Of a stretch of DNA of 64,000 bases, positions 63,845 through 64,000 are shown in pieces. The notes beneath the pieces are model-generated. The model saw only the letters and a program-made list of their open reading frames with translations, was not told the DNA's origin and did no database searches. The translations under genes and the position numbers were made by a program. Within the stretch, counting starts at the first letter, position 1. The number at the start of each line of letters is the position of its first letter. Source of the stretch: Paracoccaceae bacterium (lineage in GTDB: Bacteria > Pseudomonadota > Alphaproteobacteria > Rhodobacterales > Rhodobacteraceae); contig JAWPMR010000001.1 of assembly GCA_033344815.1 (NCBI GenBank), forward strand, positions 2,776,136-2,840,135, written 5' to 3'.

Positions 63845-64000
63845 ATGAAAAATCGCCGTATTCTCTCGCTTTGGTTCCCGCATTTAGGGGCTGACCGGCT
63901 TTTGCGCCGGGAACCTCAGCTTGACGATGTGCCTTTAGGCGTGGTGCAGGAACAAAGTAACACGCAGGTGTTAACGTCTCTGAACCCCTGCGCGCTGGGC
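63845..64000 (+). CDS. imuB: ImuB, Y-family polymerase-like mutasome protein, N-terminal part
   Basis: The first 52 codons lie in the window and run to the edge. The translation starts MKNRRILSLWFPHLGADRLL and continues REPQLDDVPLGVVQEQ, the conserved beginning of ImuB proteins (DinB-like fold without an active site) that link DnaE2 to the beta clamp in SOS mutagenesis. No imuA gene lies between tetR and imuB. A perfect LexA box is upstream. Confidence 0.85.
   Translation, partial: MKNRRILSLWFPHLGADRLLRREPQLDDVPLGVVQEQSNTQVLTSLNPCALG

Overview
This window looks like a chromosomal segment of a marine alphaproteobacterium of the order Rhodobacterales (Roseobacter group). That is an inference from protein character and layout: an Irr-type iron control element in front of mbfA, SOS boxes of the alphaproteobacterial GAAC-N7-GAAC form, an ImuB/DnaE2 mutasome, a MoxR-DUF58-BatA-type operon, and dense gene packing with many 4-nt ATGA overlaps. 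I see no rRNA, tRNA, CRISPR array, insertion sequence or prophage. Most of the window is core genome.

Layout. (1) Positions 1-3397, minus strand: the phenylacetyl-CoA epoxidase genes paaABCD and a 3-oxoadipyl-CoA-type thiolase. (2) Positions 3885-14390, minus strand: a ten-gene catabolic operon. It encodes a periplasmic binding protein, two permeases, a 62-residue membrane protein and two ATPases (a set resembling the rhizobial glycerol importer GlpSTPQUV), then a fused dihydroxyacetone kinase, a LacI-family regulator, a TIM-barrel sugar isomerase/epimerase and a Gfo/Idh/MocA oxidoreductase. Two matching operator palindromes lie at its promoter and a 26-bp hairpin lies behind the binding-protein gene. 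(3) Positions 15094-20055, minus strand: arfB, a VOC protein, a candidate small structured transcript with an 18-codon ORF, a queuosine-precursor transporter, a phytase-like protein, mepA and an MFS transporter. (4) Positions 20210-26090: yggT, recQ and yaaA on plus, then a hybrid histidine kinase on minus.

(5) Positions 26207-32926, minus strand: a tightly coupled MoxR / DUF58 / BatA-DUF4159 / amidotransferase-like operon. (6) Positions 32995-41914: DUF1285, hydroxypyruvate isomerase, DUF2798, polA, a secreted-protein pseudogene broken by one stop codon, DUF1203, and an SOS-type dnaE2 that ends early. (7) Positions 42022-46010, plus strand: gpmI, an EnvC-like gene and ctpA, closed by a terminator. 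(8) Positions 46578-54826: ilvD on minus; then on plus a very large ABC-transporter-like protein with a decayed ATPase and a cyclic-nucleotide-binding domain, a CPBP protease, accD and folC.

(9) Positions 54823-63016: zapE, an MFS transporter, a hydrolase / ornithine cyclodeaminase-like / HAD cluster, yaiI and fghA, an AEC transporter, and mbfA with an iron control element. (10) Positions 63106-64000, plus strand: a TetR regulator with a 17-bp palindromic operator, then the start of imuB behind a perfect SOS box.

The least explained items are the small RNA/peptide locus near 16 kb, the decayed ABC-cNMP protein at 48.5-51.6 kb, the shortened dnaE2 lying 22 kb from imuB, and the substrate of the polyol-type operon.
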